Of a stretch of 5,798 nucleotides of DNA, positions 5,250-5,798 are shown in pieces. The DNA lies in assembly GCA_029261955.1 (NCBI GenBank), contig JAJDAI010000550.1, positions 1-5,798 of the forward strand, written 5' to 3'. The translations under genes were made by a program, and so were the position numbers. Every line of letters starts with the position of its first letter. Position 1 is the stretch's first letter. The DNA is from Deltaproteobacteria bacterium. GTDB taxonomy: Bacteria; Myxococcota_A; UBA796; UBA9615. A model generated the notes under the pieces. It searched no databases, had not been told where the DNA came from, and saw only the letters and a program-made list of their open reading frames with translations.

Positions 5250-5798
5250 ATGCGGATCCTCCTGGCCTTCCTCTTCCTGCTCCCCTCCCTCGCCTTCGCC
5301 GCGAAGCCGTCGATGCCCTCGCTGTCCGAGAAGGACCAAGCGAAGCTCGCGGACGGCAAGCTCGTGCTGCGCACGGCGAAGGACGAAGCGAAGGAGGGCT
5401 CCGGGACCATCACCGGCGTCATCGAGATCGAGGCGACGCCGGCCGAGGTCTGGACCATCCTGCTCGACTTCGAGTCCATCCCCGAGTCCAGCAAGGCGGT
5501 CAAGGAAGCCGACCGCTACCTGGACACGGTGGCCGGCAGCAAGCGCCTCATCGACATGGCCTACATGGTCAAGGTCGCCTGGGTGGAGATCCGCTACCAC
5601 GTCCACCACGACTACTTCCCCTCCGAGAACTACCTGGTGTGGAACCTGGACCCGAAGAAGGAGAACGACATCGTCGACACGGTGGGCTCGTTTTCGACCT
5701 GGCCGGGCTCCGCGCCGGGCCGCACGCGCTTCCTCTACAACACGTCGATCAACACCGGCCGGAACATCCCCGACTGGGTGGAAGAGGACCTCAGCGAG
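5250..5798 (+). CDS. Secreted SRPBCC/START-like protein, 3' end beyond the window
   Basis: The open frame of 183 codons runs off the right edge without a stop. The protein opens with a clear signal peptide: MR, a hydrophobic core ILLAFLFLLPSL, and a likely cleavage after AFA at residue 17, so it is exported to the periplasm or outer surface. After a Lys-rich linker, residues from about 50 fit the SRPBCC/START-like helix-grip fold: a beta strand GTITGVIEIEATPAEVWTIL, the helix LLDFESIPESSKAVKEA, then alternating strands rich in Tyr, Trp and Phe. Members of this superfamily bind lipids or other hydrophobic ligands in a deep pocket; the ligand here is unknown. The family call is from pattern and fold logic, and no catalytic residue can be named. 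It starts 65 bases after the hybrid kinase stop on the same strand. No Shine-Dalgarno sequence precedes the ATG, but TAT (5238-5240) could belong to its own -10 element. A functional link to the kinase is not shown. Confidence 0.75.
   Translation, partial: MRILLAFLFLLPSLAFAAKPSMPSLSEKDQAKLADGKLVLRTAKDEAKEGSGTITGVIEIEATPAEVWTILLDFESIPESSKAVKEADRYLDTVAGSKRLIDMAYMVKVAWVEIRYHVHHDYFPSENYLVWNLDPKKENDIVDTVGSFSTWPGSAPGRTRFLYNTSINTGRNIPDWVEEDLSE

Noticed and set aside
4964..5609. Minus-strand frames of 179 and 166 codons opposite the 3' end of the hybrid kinase and the SRPBCC gene
   Set aside because: They are complements of coding sequence with a signal peptide and START-like pattern on the plus strand, and have no motif of their own.

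Overview
The window is GC-rich bacterial DNA, apart from a short AT-rich edge at positions 1-86 (31 of 86 bases are G or C). It holds four protein genes and no RNA gene, CRISPR array or recognisable complete mobile element. The gene types suggest a large-genome environmental bacterium such as a myxobacterium (Myxococcota), with Planctomycetota as a less likely alternative. They are a kinase/PEGA/formylglycine-generating-enzyme fusion, multi-domain soluble two-component proteins and a secreted START-like protein. This assignment rests on gene type and base composition only.

Layout. On the minus strand, reading leftward from about 3277, lie a receiver protein with a degenerate histidine-kinase-like module (2198-3277) and then a Hanks-type Ser/Thr kinase (87-2216). 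Their ends overlap, so they are probably co-transcribed and translationally coupled. Diverging from them across a 167-base intergenic region is a soluble hybrid histidine kinase with PAS, HisKA, HATPase and receiver domains (3445-5184). It is followed on the same strand, after 65 bases, by the 5' part of a secreted SRPBCC/START-like protein (5250 to the window edge).

How they may work together (inference). The hybrid kinase keeps every catalytic residue. The divergent receiver protein has an intact phospho-acceptor receiver, but its kinase half has lost the phosphorylatable His, the ATP-binding Asn and one G1-box Gly. A simple model is that the hybrid kinase phosphorylates the receiver protein, whose pseudokinase half then controls the co-translated Ser/Thr kinase. 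Two-component signalling would thus feed into Ser/Thr phosphorylation with no DNA-binding output protein in the window.

The left edge is the main structural anomaly. The FGE-like domain of the Ser/Thr kinase stops being recognisable near position 215 and is replaced by about 40 unrelated residues with different codon use. The AT-rich edge follows. This looks like a junction: a mobile-element insertion, a rearrangement or an assembly chimera.
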